Assembly (NCBI GenBank): GCA_964437365.1 | Contig: CAYTGM010000017.1 | Coordinates: 44,872-108,871, forward strand | Source of the DNA: CAYTGM01 sp964437365 | GTDB taxonomy: Bacteria > Sumerlaeota > Sumerlaeia > SLMS01 | Direction of reading: 5' to 3' | Length of the DNA stretch: 64,000 nt | Part shown: positions 52,990 through 62,017 of the stretch, in pieces | Position numbering within the stretch: the first letter of the stretch is position 1 | Layout: every line of letters starts with the position of its first letter | Translations under genes and position numbers: made by a program | Notes under the pieces: model-generated | What the model was told of the DNA's origin: nothing | The model's database searches: none | Seen by the model: the letters and a program-made list of their open reading frames with translations, nothing else

Positions 52990-55900
52990 ATGATGATTCC
53001 AGAATCTTCTAAATTTATCCATCTAATCGCTGCCTTTGCTGTTTGCACCTTATCTGCTAGTTCGCTGACTGCTTTTCAGCCAAGGTTTCCATACACAGAA
53101 GGATATACAGAGGGTACCGACTTCCAGGTTCAAAGAGAAGTCAGTCCTGGCGTGAAGCACACCTTCACCTCAGAAGACGATGGACCACTGACAATCAATA
53201 TCCTGGAGATAGACACTTCAAGTACAGATCTGAGGCTTGAAGCAGAATCAGGAAAAGATGGGATGTTCCTTTCAGAGACAATCCCTGAGATGGTCGAACG
53301 TTTCTCTTCTGAAGGCAAAGAGGTGATCGCAGCAATCAATGCCGACTTTTTCCACGGAAATTATCAGGCTGTCGGGCTCTTCATTGACGAAGGAATGATC
53401 TGGAAAGGTCCATGGGTGGGAGTTGGAGAGAGAAAAGGAAAAATAAGATCTGTCTATGCATTCGATGACCAGGGAAATCATTTCATTGGGCTGCCTGAAT
53501 TTAGCGTCAAACTGGAAAATGCAGATGGATCCTACCTTCTCATTGATCGCGTCAATTTCCATGAGAACTCATCTTACGCTACCATCTTTAACTCGAAGCG
53601 AGGTGATCGAACGCAGGAGCTTCGGAAAAACCAGAAACAGATTGTTCTGAGCAATCCATCGGGCGAGTGGCTACCTAATAAAACGACACAAGTCACGGTG
53701 ACAGACATCAATACAGAATCTACACATGCTCTCGATGACACGACACTTGTTATCCACGCAGATACCCCTTTACCTGAATGGCTCAAGACTGGATCCGAGC
53801 TTCAGCTCAACGCCACCTTGGAAGGGTTAGAAGGAGTTGTCGTTGGTGCCGTAGGTGGCATCCCGCGTCTGCTCAAAGATGGAGAAGTTGTTGTCGAGAC
53901 CGCTTCCGAGGAAGAGGCGATCAACCAGTCTTTCGGAACGACCAAACACCCCAGAACAGCACTTGGCTTGAAAGAAGACGGAAAGACTCTTGTCTGGATC
54001 ACTGTAGATGGAAGGCAGCCTGGAAGAAGTATTGGCATTGGACTCAATGACCTCGCCGAAATGATGAAAGAAATGGGTTGTATAGATGCGATCAACCTGG
54101 ACGGCGGAGGTTCAACCTCGATGGTTGTCCGAGGGCAGACCGCTAACTTCCCCTCCGATGCAACGGGTCCGAGAGCAGTCAGTAACGGACTCATCATCAC
54201 ATCAACTGCGGAGAGCAGAGAGGTTGCTTCAATAGAGCTTTCGCCCGGGTCCATTCAATACACCATCCCTGGTGTGCCAGTATTCTATGATGTGATCGCT
54301 CTGAATGAATATGGACACAAGGTAGAGGTGGATAAGGATCCGCAATATAAAGAACCAGAAAACTCAGGGTGGGGATACATTGGAGAGACCTGGGGAACGA
54401 CCCACGTCGTGCCTCAAATGGAAGGAAGCTATCGTATAGATTTCTCTCTGGCTGGAGAAGAGTCGATCACTCCCGTTTCAGCGGATGTCAGGGTGCTTGC
54501 TCCTCAGGAAGTGACTTTCTATCCTCCTTTCCTGTCGATGGAACCAGGGGAGTCTCGCTCAATCGTTGGTGCTGCAAAAACGGCAGAACTTGATTCACCA
54601 CTCTGGTTTGAACTTCATTATCTAATGACGGAACTTCCAGAAGGTCTTGAATGGGGGAGTGATAACCAGATAAAAGCAATGTCAGAATCAGAGGGATTTA
54701 TCGAATTTGAACTCGGCGACGAATCTTTCTCTCTTCCTTTCAAAGTTGGGGAGCTGACAAAGAGTGTATATAACTCCTTCGATAAGGAGCCTGAGGCTGA
54801 ACTGTCACTTAGATATGCTTCTGAAGGAAAAACAAAACTAAGTCTTTCTGGTAAAGAAGCGGCTTATGAGGGGGAGAATGCCTTAAAGCTTGATTATGAA
54901 CTCACCCCCGGTGGAACCAGTATCATCACTCTCCCATTGGATCTGGTTCTTCCCGAAGAAGCCGTTGAAGTCGGTATGTGGGTTAAGGGTGATGGCAAAG
55001 GACGCTGGATGCGGGGCGTCATCACGGATGCAGCAGGAAACAGTCAGCGTGTCAACTTTACAGAATTGAACCCCGGAATCGATTGGGACAATGAGTGGCG
55101 CTTTGTTTCTGCTCCTCTCTATCCCGCCGACCCTTCATCTTATAGACTTAGTCCAGTCCCACCAACTGCCCCTTTCACACTCACCAGTGTCTATATTGCC
55201 GAGACCGTAGAAGAAGAAAAGGGGGATGGTACGATCTATCTCGATGCTTTGTCTGTGATGGGAAGCCCCACTTCGATTCAGGGAGAGAGCGAAGTCAGTT
55301 CTTATGAAGGTAGCGGTGATGAAATCTATCCCGGCGTTTATCACACGAACTTCCAAAAAGAAGGTCCCCTGAACATTAATGTTCTGGAGGTCGACCTCAC
55401 AAAGGATACTGTCGCTTTCAAAGCGGTTCTGGCGCGCGAGCATGTCCAGGGTACAGAGGCTGTTTCTTCTATGGCGAAACGCCACGATGCTATCGCAGGG
55501 GTGAATGGTGACTATTGGACAATCGGTGGGGTCCCTCTTGGGTTTACCGTTGTTGATGGCGAGGTTGTTATAGCTCCACGGAAACGCAGTACTTTCGCAA
55601 TTCTCGAAGACGGGACCCCGGACCTTGATATCTGGAGTGATAGCTGGGCCTGGCAGACCAAAGTGGAAGAAGAAGATGGAGAAACATTCTCCATTACCAT
55701 GATGAACTCCGACTGCAATCCAGGATGGCTTTGTTTGTACACAGACAAATGGAATATTCCTTCAAGAGGAAAATCTGTCTCTCCTGTTGTTGAAGCCGTC
55801 CTTTCCCCTCAGTACGAAGTGCTGGAAATCCGCAAAAATGAAGAAGGTGTCATGGTTCCGGCCGACGGTTACATTCTTACGGGTCGGGATGCCGCTGGAG

Positions 55901-56397
55901 AATGGCTCTCAGAAAACCTGAGCGTTGGAGAGACCGTAAAAATAGACTACGAATCAACCCGCTCTGTAGATAATGTGATTCAGGCAATCAGTGCAGGTCC
56001 CCGGATACTAGAAAATGGCCGATTCTATGAAGACCCCAGAATGCCCTTTCCAGATGGCGAGGACTTCACCGTCGGCTGGAAGAAGATGCATTACGAGAAT
56101 CGACACCCAAGAACAGCCGTTGGGATCTCAAAAGATCAGAAGAAAGTTATCCTGATCACCGTTGATGGCAGAATGGAGGAATTCTCTGTGGGCGTCACCC
56201 CTCAGGAGATGGCGGACCTGATGCTTCAATATGGTGCCTGGGAAGCCATGGATCTGGACAGCGGAGGATCCACGACAATGGTCATTAATGGGGAAGTGGT
56301 CAATCATCCCTCAGATGGAGCTGAGACAGACGGGTCGGGCGGAAGGGAGCGTCAGGTGTCGAATGCACTCCTGATTGTGCCGAAAAGTGGAGAATAA
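52990..56397 (+). CDS. Exported protein with two phosphodiester glycosidase (NAGPA) domains
   Basis: A 1135-residue protein with a signal peptide. Two phosphodiester glycosidase domains: one at about 60-410 (VIAAINADFFHGNYQAVGLF, TALGLKEDGKTLVWITVDGR, INLDGGGSTSMVVRG) and one at about 790-1130 (IAGVNGDYWTIGGVPLGF, RTAVGISKDQKKVILITVDGR, MDLDSGGSTTMVING). Between them are Ig-like and carbohydrate-binding-like beta domains (about 430-750). The family (NAGPA/'uncovering enzyme') cleaves sugar-1-phosphodiesters. A target such as teichoic-acid-like or phosphodiester-linked glycans is inferred. The SD GAGG precedes ATGATG. Confidence 0.85.
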   Translation: MMIPESSKFIHLIAAFAVCTLSASSLTAFQPRFPYTEGYTEGTDFQVQREVSPGVKHTFTSEDDGPLTINILEIDTSSTDLRLEAESGKDGMFLSETIPEMVERFSSEGKEVIAAINADFFHGNYQAVGLFIDEGMIWKGPWVGVGERKGKIRSVYAFDDQGNHFIGLPEFSVKLENADGSYLLIDRVNFHENSSYATIFNSKRGDRTQELRKNQKQIVLSNPSGEWLPNKTTQVTVTDINTESTHALDDTTLVIHADTPLPEWLKTGSELQLNATLEGLEGVVVGAVGGIPRLLKDGEVVVETASEEEAINQSFGTTKHPRTALGLKEDGKTLVWITVDGRQPGRSIGIGLNDLAEMMKEMGCIDAINLDGGGSTSMVVRGQTANFPSDATGPRAVSNGLIITSTAESREVASIELSPGSIQYTIPGVPVFYDVIALNEYGHKVEVDKDPQYKEPENSGWGYIGETWGTTHVVPQMEGSYRIDFSLAGEESITPVSADVRVLAPQEVTFYPPFLSMEPGESRSIVGAAKTAELDSPLWFELHYLMTELPEGLEWGSDNQIKAMSESEGFIEFELGDESFSLPFKVGELTKSVYNSFDKEPEAELSLRYASEGKTKLSLSGKEAAYEGENALKLDYELTPGGTSIITLPLDLVLPEEAVEVGMWVKGDGKGRWMRGVITDAAGNSQRVNFTELNPGIDWDNEWRFVSAPLYPADPSSYRLSPVPPTAPFTLTSVYIAETVEEEKGDGTIYLDALSVMGSPTSIQGESEVSSYEGSGDEIYPGVYHTNFQKEGPLNINVLEVDLTKDTVAFKAVLAREHVQGTEAVSSMAKRHDAIAGVNGDYWTIGGVPLGFTVVDGEVVIAPRKRSTFAILEDGTPDLDIWSDSWAWQTKVEEEDGETFSITMMNSDCNPGWLCLYTDKWNIPSRGKSVSPVVEAVLSPQYEVLEIRKNEEGVMVPADGYILTGRDAAGEWLSENLSVGETVKIDYESTRSVDNVIQAISAGPRILENGRFYEDPRMPFPDGEDFTVGWKKMHYENRHPRTAVGISKDQKKVILITVDGRMEEFSVGVTPQEMADLMLQYGAWEAMDLDSGGSTTMVINGEVVNHPSDGAETDGSGGRERQVSNALLIVPKSGE

Positions 56398-56669
56398 GTC
56401 AGCTTATGCAAATCTGAGTGCAAGACTGCTTGACCCCTTTTCACCTAATTGACTTACAAATCGTCTCGCTAAAAGCCAAACCCCGAATCTGTCCCGGATT
56501 TGCTCGAATCTGGAATTCAGGGCTAAGAGAGAGAGCGAGTGCCGATTTTTTCCTGATTTCAGCCCCTTCACGGTTGACTTGGACCGTGACAGCAAGCAGA
56601 CCTCCTCGGATTCGATCGTGGCTTAATTTTTTTGAAACCCAGCACTCCAGGTGCTGACGGAAGGATGAA

Positions 56670-58826
56670 ATGACAAAAGAACTACTTCCCCCAATTGTAG
56701 GTGTGGGCGGCCTGATCGTCGCCCTGCTGATTTATCTGAATCTCAAGAGACAAAGCGGCGGTGAGGGCAAACTCGCCGAAATCGCTGCTGATATTCATAA
56801 AGGCGCCATGGTTTTCATGTTTCGCGAGTTCCGCATGCTAGGCGCCTTCGCACTTGTTATCGGACTACTCCTTGGATTCGCAAAGGACTGGGAGGAAGCG
56901 ATTGCCTTCTTCTTTGGAGCTATTGCATCAGCTTTTGCCGGGTTTGTCGGAATGTACTCTGCTACAAAGGTAAATGTCAGAACAACTGTATCAGCAAAAG
57001 AAGGTGGAATGAGTAAGGCGCTCTCCACGGCTTTTTTTGGAGGTTCTATAATGGGACTGACAGTGGCTTCGGTCGGGCTCATTGGTATTGGAATTCTCTT
57101 CTATATCTATTGTACAGATGATCATGGAGAGCATGGAGCTCATATCATTCACGGATTTGCCATGGGTGCTTCCCTCGTAGCTCTTTTCTCTCGTGTAGGC
57201 GGCGGTATCTTTACCAAGGCGGCTGATGTTGGGGCCGATCTGGTGGGTAAAGTAGAAGCGGGAATTCCCGAGGATGACCCTCGAAACCCCGGTGTCATCG
57301 CTGATAACGTAGGGGATAACGTTGGTGATATCGCTGGGATGGGATCGGATATTTTTGAATCTTACTGTGCCGCTCAGATTGCCACGATCGCTATCGCTGC
57401 CACTCTCTCCACCGCTGCTCTTGCTGGATTTGGTGAAGGCGTCACTCATAACGAATTAATGTTCCTTCCACTGGCTCTGACAACTGTTGGACTCGTTTGC
57501 TCTGTGCTTGGAATCATGAGCGTAAAGCTCATGTCAAACATGCCACCTGCAAGTGCGCTTCGCTGGGGAACAGTCGGAGCAACAGTTCTTTTTGGTTTGG
57601 CGGCATATGTACTTATTAGCTACCTCGGTATCGATACGAAAATCTGGGGAGCGGTTGCCTGGGGCGCTGCAGGGGGAATCATCATCGGTGCCGTCACAGA
57701 ATACTACACAGGCGGAAGGCCAGTCCGAGTTATTGCAAACTCATCCGAGACGGGAGTTGCCACTGTGATGATTACTGGGCTCGCCGTGGGTTTACAATCA
57801 GTGGTTGTTCCTATTTTGACCATCGCTCTTATTATATTTGCATCAAGTTCCCTTGGAGGATTGTACGGTGTTGGTATCGCAGCGGTTGGGATGCTCGCCA
57901 CAGTTGGTATAACGATGGCCATCGATGCTTATGGCCCGATCGCTGACAACGCTGGAGGGATTGCTGAGATGGCTCAGCTTGGTGAAGATGTAAGAAAGAT
58001 TACCGATAACCTCGATGCCGTTGGAAATACAACAGCTGCGATCGGTAAAGGCTTCGCCATCGGAGCAGCTGGCCTTGCTGCACTAACGATCATAGCCGCC
58101 TATGTCGCTACCGTCGCCAAAACGCTCGAGATGGATGACTTCATTCTCAACATTAAAGAGCCACGTGTACTCATTGGACTCTTTATCGGGGTGGTCATTC
58201 CATTCTGGGTAGGCTCGATTACGATGCAGTCTGTAGGTCAGGCAGCTTTCGAAATGATCGCTGAAATTCGCCGTCAGTTCAGAGAAATCCCTGGGCTTCT
58301 CGAAGGCACGGGCAAACCAGATACCGCCAGCTGTGTAGACATCGCCACCTCTGCGGCCCTTCGTCGTATGATCTGGCCTGGATCAATCGCCGTCTTTACA
58401 CCGGTTCTTGTCGGTTTCTCCCTGGGAGCGATGACACTTGGTGGAATGCTCGCCGGAGCGCTTCTCGGCTGTATGGTTCTGGCTCTCTTCATGGCTAACT
58501 CAGGCGGTGCATGGGATAACGCCAAGAAATATGTCGAAGAAGGTCACCTTGGCGGCAAAGGTTCTGAAGCTCACAAGGCAACCGTTGTTGGTGATACCGT
58601 TGGTGATCCTCTGAAAGATACATCAGGTCCTTCCATGAACATTCTCATCAACGTCATGGGTATCGTGAGTCTCGTGATCGCTCCAATGCTGACTCAGTGG
58701 GGAATGTTCGGCGGGGAAGATGAAAAGGCAATGGCTACCGGCGATAAGAGTGTTCAGGTTGATTCATCATCTGCGCCTTCTTCTGAGCCTGTCCTTGAAA
58801 TGGAAACAGAAGAAGCTTCAGAATAA
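56670..58826 (+). CDS. hppA: Membrane pyrophosphatase, K+-dependent type
   Basis: A 718-residue ion-translocating pyrophosphatase with about 16 helices, which couples PPi hydrolysis to H+ or Na+ export. Diagnostic are GGGIFTKAADVGADLVGKVEAGIPEDDPRNPGVIADNVGDNVGDIAGMGSD (pyrophosphate/Mg site) and the C-terminal VVGDTVGDPLKDTSGPSMNIL. The GNTTA position (Ala456, in GNTTAAIGKGF) is Ala rather than Lys, which marks the K+-dependent subfamily. Whether it pumps H+ or Na+ is not decidable here. A strong terminator follows. Confidence 0.95.
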   Translation: MTKELLPPIVGVGGLIVALLIYLNLKRQSGGEGKLAEIAADIHKGAMVFMFREFRMLGAFALVIGLLLGFAKDWEEAIAFFFGAIASAFAGFVGMYSATKVNVRTTVSAKEGGMSKALSTAFFGGSIMGLTVASVGLIGIGILFYIYCTDDHGEHGAHIIHGFAMGASLVALFSRVGGGIFTKAADVGADLVGKVEAGIPEDDPRNPGVIADNVGDNVGDIAGMGSDIFESYCAAQIATIAIAATLSTAALAGFGEGVTHNELMFLPLALTTVGLVCSVLGIMSVKLMSNMPPASALRWGTVGATVLFGLAAYVLISYLGIDTKIWGAVAWGAAGGIIIGAVTEYYTGGRPVRVIANSSETGVATVMITGLAVGLQSVVVPILTIALIIFASSSLGGLYGVGIAAVGMLATVGITMAIDAYGPIADNAGGIAEMAQLGEDVRKITDNLDAVGNTTAAIGKGFAIGAAGLAALTIIAAYVATVAKTLEMDDFILNIKEPRVLIGLFIGVVIPFWVGSITMQSVGQAAFEMIAEIRRQFREIPGLLEGTGKPDTASCVDIATSAALRRMIWPGSIAVFTPVLVGFSLGAMTLGGMLAGALLGCMVLALFMANSGGAWDNAKKYVEEGHLGGKGSEAHKATVVGDTVGDPLKDTSGPSMNILINVMGIVSLVIAPMLTQWGMFGGEDEKAMATGDKSVQVDSSSAPSSEPVLEMETEEASE

Positions 58827-58857
58827 GCTCCTTCTCTTTTATAGACAGTTCATTCTT

Positions 58858-58898
58858 GAATCTCTCCTCCGGTATGTGCCGGAGGAGAGATTCGTTTT
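58858..58898 (+). terminator. Strong rho-independent terminator after hppA
   Basis: A perfect 15-bp stem (GAATCTCTCCTCCGG at 58858-58872 pairing with 58879-58893), six-base loop TATGTG, then GTTTTT. It starts 31 nt after the hppA stop. Confidence 0.95.
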
Positions 58899-58932
58899 TA
58901 GGGGCCTCTTGTCATTTTTCCAGGACCCAATC

Positions 58933-59100
58933 ATACCGCGGCAGCGGTTAGACCTTAAACCCCGAACGCAGTTAGTCTTTAGTGGTATGCAAAATGTCCA
59001 ACCCCTGCCGGGGTTGTTGTTCTTTTATCTTATAACCCACAGTAGCCGTCACTACGTTTCGGCAACTGTGGGCTATGCCCTCTAACCGCTGCCGCGGTAT
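58933..59100. repeat. MITE-like inverted-repeat element, copy 1
   Basis: A 168-bp element bounded by a perfect 20-bp inverted repeat (ATACCGCGGCAGCGGTTAGA at 58933-58952, its complement at 59081-59100). The interior has nested hairpins: CAACCCC/GGGGTTG near 58999-59016, and CCCACAGT/ACTGTGGG with an inner GCCG/CGGC near 59036-59075. No ORF of credible product. Shared interior with copies 2 and 3 (from ATGCAAAATGTCCAAC onward). Confidence 0.85.
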
Positions 59101-59428
59101 GGGGTATCTCACGGTAAATCAACCATTCTGTTTTTGCGGATGAGGGTTCAATGTGATGTTGGGTAGTTCGCTCGTGTACTGAGATGCATCGTCTTGTGTT
59201 CTATGTATACTTAAGAAGAATTCTTATAGTTTTTCGAGGGACCAATCATACCGCGGCAGCGGTATGGGGTATCTCACGGTAAATCAACCATTCTGTTTTT
59301 GCGGATGAGGGTTCAATGTGATGTTGGGTAGTTCGCTCGTGTACTGAGATGCATCGTCTTGTGTTCTATGTATACTTAAGAAGAATTCTTATAGTTTTTC
59401 GAGGGACCAATCATACCGCGGCAGCGGT
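59094..59428. repeat. Exact tandem duplication, 165-bp period
   Basis: Bases 59094-59263 and 59259-59428 are identical over 170 bp (overlap of the 5 bases GCGGT). The unit holds the right flank of copy 1 (GGGGTATCTCACGG...), about 120 bp of unique sequence and the left flank plus left repeat of the next element. Identity by eye is complete, so the duplication looks recent. Confidence 0.9.
59248..59265. repeat. Collapsed inverted-repeat footprint
   Basis: ATACCGCGGCAGCGGTAT, a palindrome with 7-bp arms. It joins the left end of the element directly to the sequence right of it, as if the element interior had been deleted between its inverted ends. It marks the junction of the two 165-bp units. 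Confidence 0.7.
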
Positions 59429-59636
59429 TAGAGTTCATAGCCCATAGTTGGCCCGTTGAGGGGCTACTATGGGTGGTTATGACGTATATCAGAACCCCGG
59501 GAGGGGTTCGACATGATGTTGTATGCAAAATGTCCAACCCCTGCCGGAGTTGTTGTTCTTTTATCTTATAACCCACAGTAGCCTTCACTGCGTATCGGCA
59601 ACGGTGGGCTGTTCCCTCTAACCGCTGCCGCGGTAT
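59413..59636. repeat. MITE-like inverted-repeat element, copy 2
   Basis: A 224-bp element with the same perfect 20-bp terminal inverted repeats (59413-59432 and 59617-59636). Its left half is unlike copy 1 and folds on its own (CCCATAGT/ACTATGGG with GGCCC inside, then AACCCC/GGGGTT). From 59522 it runs parallel to copy 1. Confidence 0.85.
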
Positions 59637-59822
59637 GGGGTATCTGGCACTCTTCAGTTGAGAATGAAATTTCCCCAAGATTAGTTACATCAGCATCAAT
59701 TATTATGACCTGGGTAGTAAACGTAGTGGAATGCATCTTGAGGTGGAGGCATATGTCGAATTCTTCTTGCTCAGATACATCAAGGAATTAGTTTACTTCC
59801 AAGCCTTGAAGTTGAAGAAAAA

Positions 59823-60170
59823 GTGAAGAATCTGAACATTATATTCATCGTCATGTCGGTACTGATTACAACTGCATTTCTGGGGATTGTTCAACGATCA
59901 GATATACATGATACCTCGACAACTGAAACCCCGTCTAATCAAGCACTCACGCCCGAAAAAGCTCGAGCCCTCGTGGAGTCAGGTGAGCTCGTTGGTTTGG
60001 AGAAATCTGCTATTATTACAAAATTAGGTGAGCCTACTCTAACGAGCGGAGAAACAATGATCTATAATTTGGGGTCCGAGCGGAGCTTACTTGCAGGTGC
60101 GGAAGAGATCGCTCTGAATATCGTATTTGCTGACGAAGTTGTCTCAGACATACATCTTTCTGACCTATGA
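59823..60170 (+). CDS. Small exported/anchored protein, SmpA/OmlA-like
   Basis: A 115-residue protein with an N-terminal hydrophobic segment (NIIFIVMSVLITTAFLGIV) and a small domain. EKSAIITKLGEPTLTSGETMIYNLGS...NIVFADEVVSDIHL resembles the BamE/SmpA-OmlA fold of small periplasmic proteins (a helix pair, then beta strands). Start GTG at 59823 with weak RBS. It stands alone between the inverted-repeat elements. Function unknown. Confidence 0.6.
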   Translation: MKNLNIIFIVMSVLITTAFLGIVQRSDIHDTSTTETPSNQALTPEKARALVESGELVGLEKSAIITKLGEPTLTSGETMIYNLGSERSLLAGAEEIALNIVFADEVVSDIHLSDL

Positions 60171-60197
60171 AATGCTAGAGGAGAGCTCGCTCTCGTT

Positions 60198-60350
60198 TGT
60201 CCAACTCCTGCCGGGGTTGTTGTTCTATCATCTTATAATCCACAGTAGCCTTCACTGCGTTTCGGCAACGGTGGGCTGTTCCCTCTAACCGCTGACGCGG
60301 TATGGGATTATGGGATAACTCACGGTTAATCAACCATCCTGTCTTTGCAG
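60198..60350. repeat. Degenerate inverted-repeat element, copy 3
   Basis: Starts inside the shared interior (TGTCCAACTCCTGCCGGGG) and continues through CCACAGTAGCCTTCACTGCG to a right end TCTAACCGCTGACGCGGTAT with one mismatch, then a diverged form of the right flank of copy 1 (AACTCACGGTTAATCAACC). The left end is missing, so this is an older, truncated copy. Confidence 0.7.
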
Positions 60351-60445
60351 TATAGGGAAGCTTATGAGCTACCAAACAAACTCGATGTCGTTGTCAGGCG
60401 ATAGGCGGTTGTCGTCATCTTTGTCGGCATATAGTCGATACTCTA

Positions 60446-62017
60446 CTACTCAATGGTCCCTTTAGCATAAGCAACGCGCTTTCGTTCTCGCCCAATATCC
60501 TCCCACTCTTCTTTCAGCAAAAACTTCCATAAAAGAGCCGTGACGACACCACAAACCACAACGGATGCAATCAGCGTCAGGATACGATCAACCCATAAAC
60601 TTGTATTCAGGATATCGATATACGGCAAGGTGACTCCCAGCGCCACAAACATGATCCCTCCCCAGATAGATATACGAATCACGGGTAACCACAATTGCCG
60701 TGAACGCAGTATCTCTGGGGCAATCACCTGAAGCATCAAGGAAGCGCGTACAATTGCCACAACACTAGTGGCAAAGGCCAGTCCAAGCAGACCAAAGAGG
60801 TTCATAAACCACCAGTCGAGAAGTATATTCACGATGCTCGACAATAAGACCATCCAGACAATAATCATCGGTCTATCAAGGGTAAGTGCAGCACTCGTCA
60901 GCAAATGCGCACTCGCAATAAAGGCAATGCCCAGAGCATAACCTTGAAAAGCGGTCTGTGTAAACTGGACAGCCTGAAGATCAAAGGCTCCTCGTTGAAG
61001 AAGCAAACCAATGATCGACTCGCTCGTCCAGAAAAGAAAAACGGCAGCAGGTACCCCGCCCAGAATCATGAGGCGCAGTCCCAAGAGTAGAGTCCGTCGA
61101 AAAGCCTCACGGTTACCTTGAGCCTTGAAGTGGCTGAGTCTTGTATAGAGGGGAACGGCAAGGGCAACTCCTAGAAGGCCAGCAGGGAGATTTACCAGTT
61201 TATCTGCATAGGTGAGAGCTGCGATAGAACCCGTTTCGAGCCAGGTCGCGAACATGCGGTCGATAGACACGTTGAGCCCCACAAGGGAGGCAACAATAAC
61301 AGAAGGCCACAGCTTGGATTTGAGTTCTGACCAGTCCGAATTGTGTATTGGTTCTGCTTTTGCCGGAATCATGCCTTTTAAGGCAGTCCAGTGGACTGCA
61401 ATTTGACTGAACTCCCCAGCAAGGATGGAGACCGGAAGCGCCATTACACCTATAGACGGGCTCAAAATATATAGTAGGAAACAAACAAGCGCGTTGTATA
61501 TCAGAGGAGAAATCGATGAAGTAGTATGGTTTCCACGGGAATTCACGGCGCCACCAATAATGCCAGCAGGGCCGACCGCACAGAGAGCAAGAGAGCCAAG
61601 CATCGCTGCTCCGATCAGCAGCGATCTTGAGTAGGTGTTTTCTCCCCAGGTGAGCAACATGGTCCAAAGAGGTGCCGTAACTATCAGTAAACCAGCGACA
61701 ATCAGAAGCTTGAATGTGACTCGACGTGTTCCTCCCCGAACGAGACCAGCGAAACGTTGAAGCTTGAGTCCTGCAGCAACGGGTACAACAGCGCGGGTAA
61801 GCCCGCTTCCAACTCCAACAGTCAGTGCCATGGGGATGGATAGTGCAAGATAGACAGTATCCAGTCCTTCACTCACACCGAAGAGTTGTGCGATCAGAAC
61901 CTCGCGGATTAAGCCAAAGACCCTCGCGAGTATACCGCATATAAAGAGAAGGCCGAAAGCTTTTCTCAGTGTTGGGAGTTGGGCTGTCTTCTCGCGTGTC
62001 AGAAGGTTATTCCTCAC
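60446..62017 (-). CDS. MurJ/MVF family lipid II flippase-like protein
   Basis: About 523 residues starting at the GTG at 62017, which overlaps the end of the upstream gene by 11 nt; starting at 62062 would overlap it by 56 nt. About 14 transmembrane helices. FLLFICGILARVFGLIREVLIAQLFG-type N-terminus with the MurJ-like conserved Arg and GLDTVYLALSIP fit the MVF branch, and RTLLLGLRLMILGGVPAAVFL continues it. It flips lipid-linked precursors across the inner membrane. In this context (FkbM gene upstream) it might also be a polysaccharide flippase. Confidence 0.8.
   Translation of the reverse strand: MRNNLLTREKTAQLPTLRKAFGLLFICGILARVFGLIREVLIAQLFGVSEGLDTVYLALSIPMALTVGVGSGLTRAVVPVAAGLKLQRFAGLVRGGTRRVTFKLLIVAGLLIVTAPLWTMLLTWGENTYSRSLLIGAAMLGSLALCAVGPAGIIGGAVNSRGNHTTSSISPLIYNALVCFLLYILSPSIGVMALPVSILAGEFSQIAVHWTALKGMIPAKAEPIHNSDWSELKSKLWPSVIVASLVGLNVSIDRMFATWLETGSIAALTYADKLVNLPAGLLGVALAVPLYTRLSHFKAQGNREAFRRTLLLGLRLMILGGVPAAVFLFWTSESIIGLLLQRGAFDLQAVQFTQTAFQGYALGIAFIASAHLLTSAALTLDRPMIIVWMVLLSSIVNILLDWWFMNLFGLLGLAFATSVVAIVRASLMLQVIAPEILRSRQLWLPVIRISIWGGIMFVALGVTLPYIDILNTSLWVDRILTLIASVVVCGVVTALLWKFLLKEEWEDIGRERKRVAYAKGTIE

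Noticed and set aside
58899..59822. Insertion sequence with a transposase
   Set aside because: No ORF in the cluster has transposase motifs; elements are non-autonomous at most.
58933..60350. Possible CRISPR array in the repeat cluster
   Set aside because: Repeats are few, long, inverted and irregularly spaced, units are not about 30 bp with unique spacers, and there are no cas genes.
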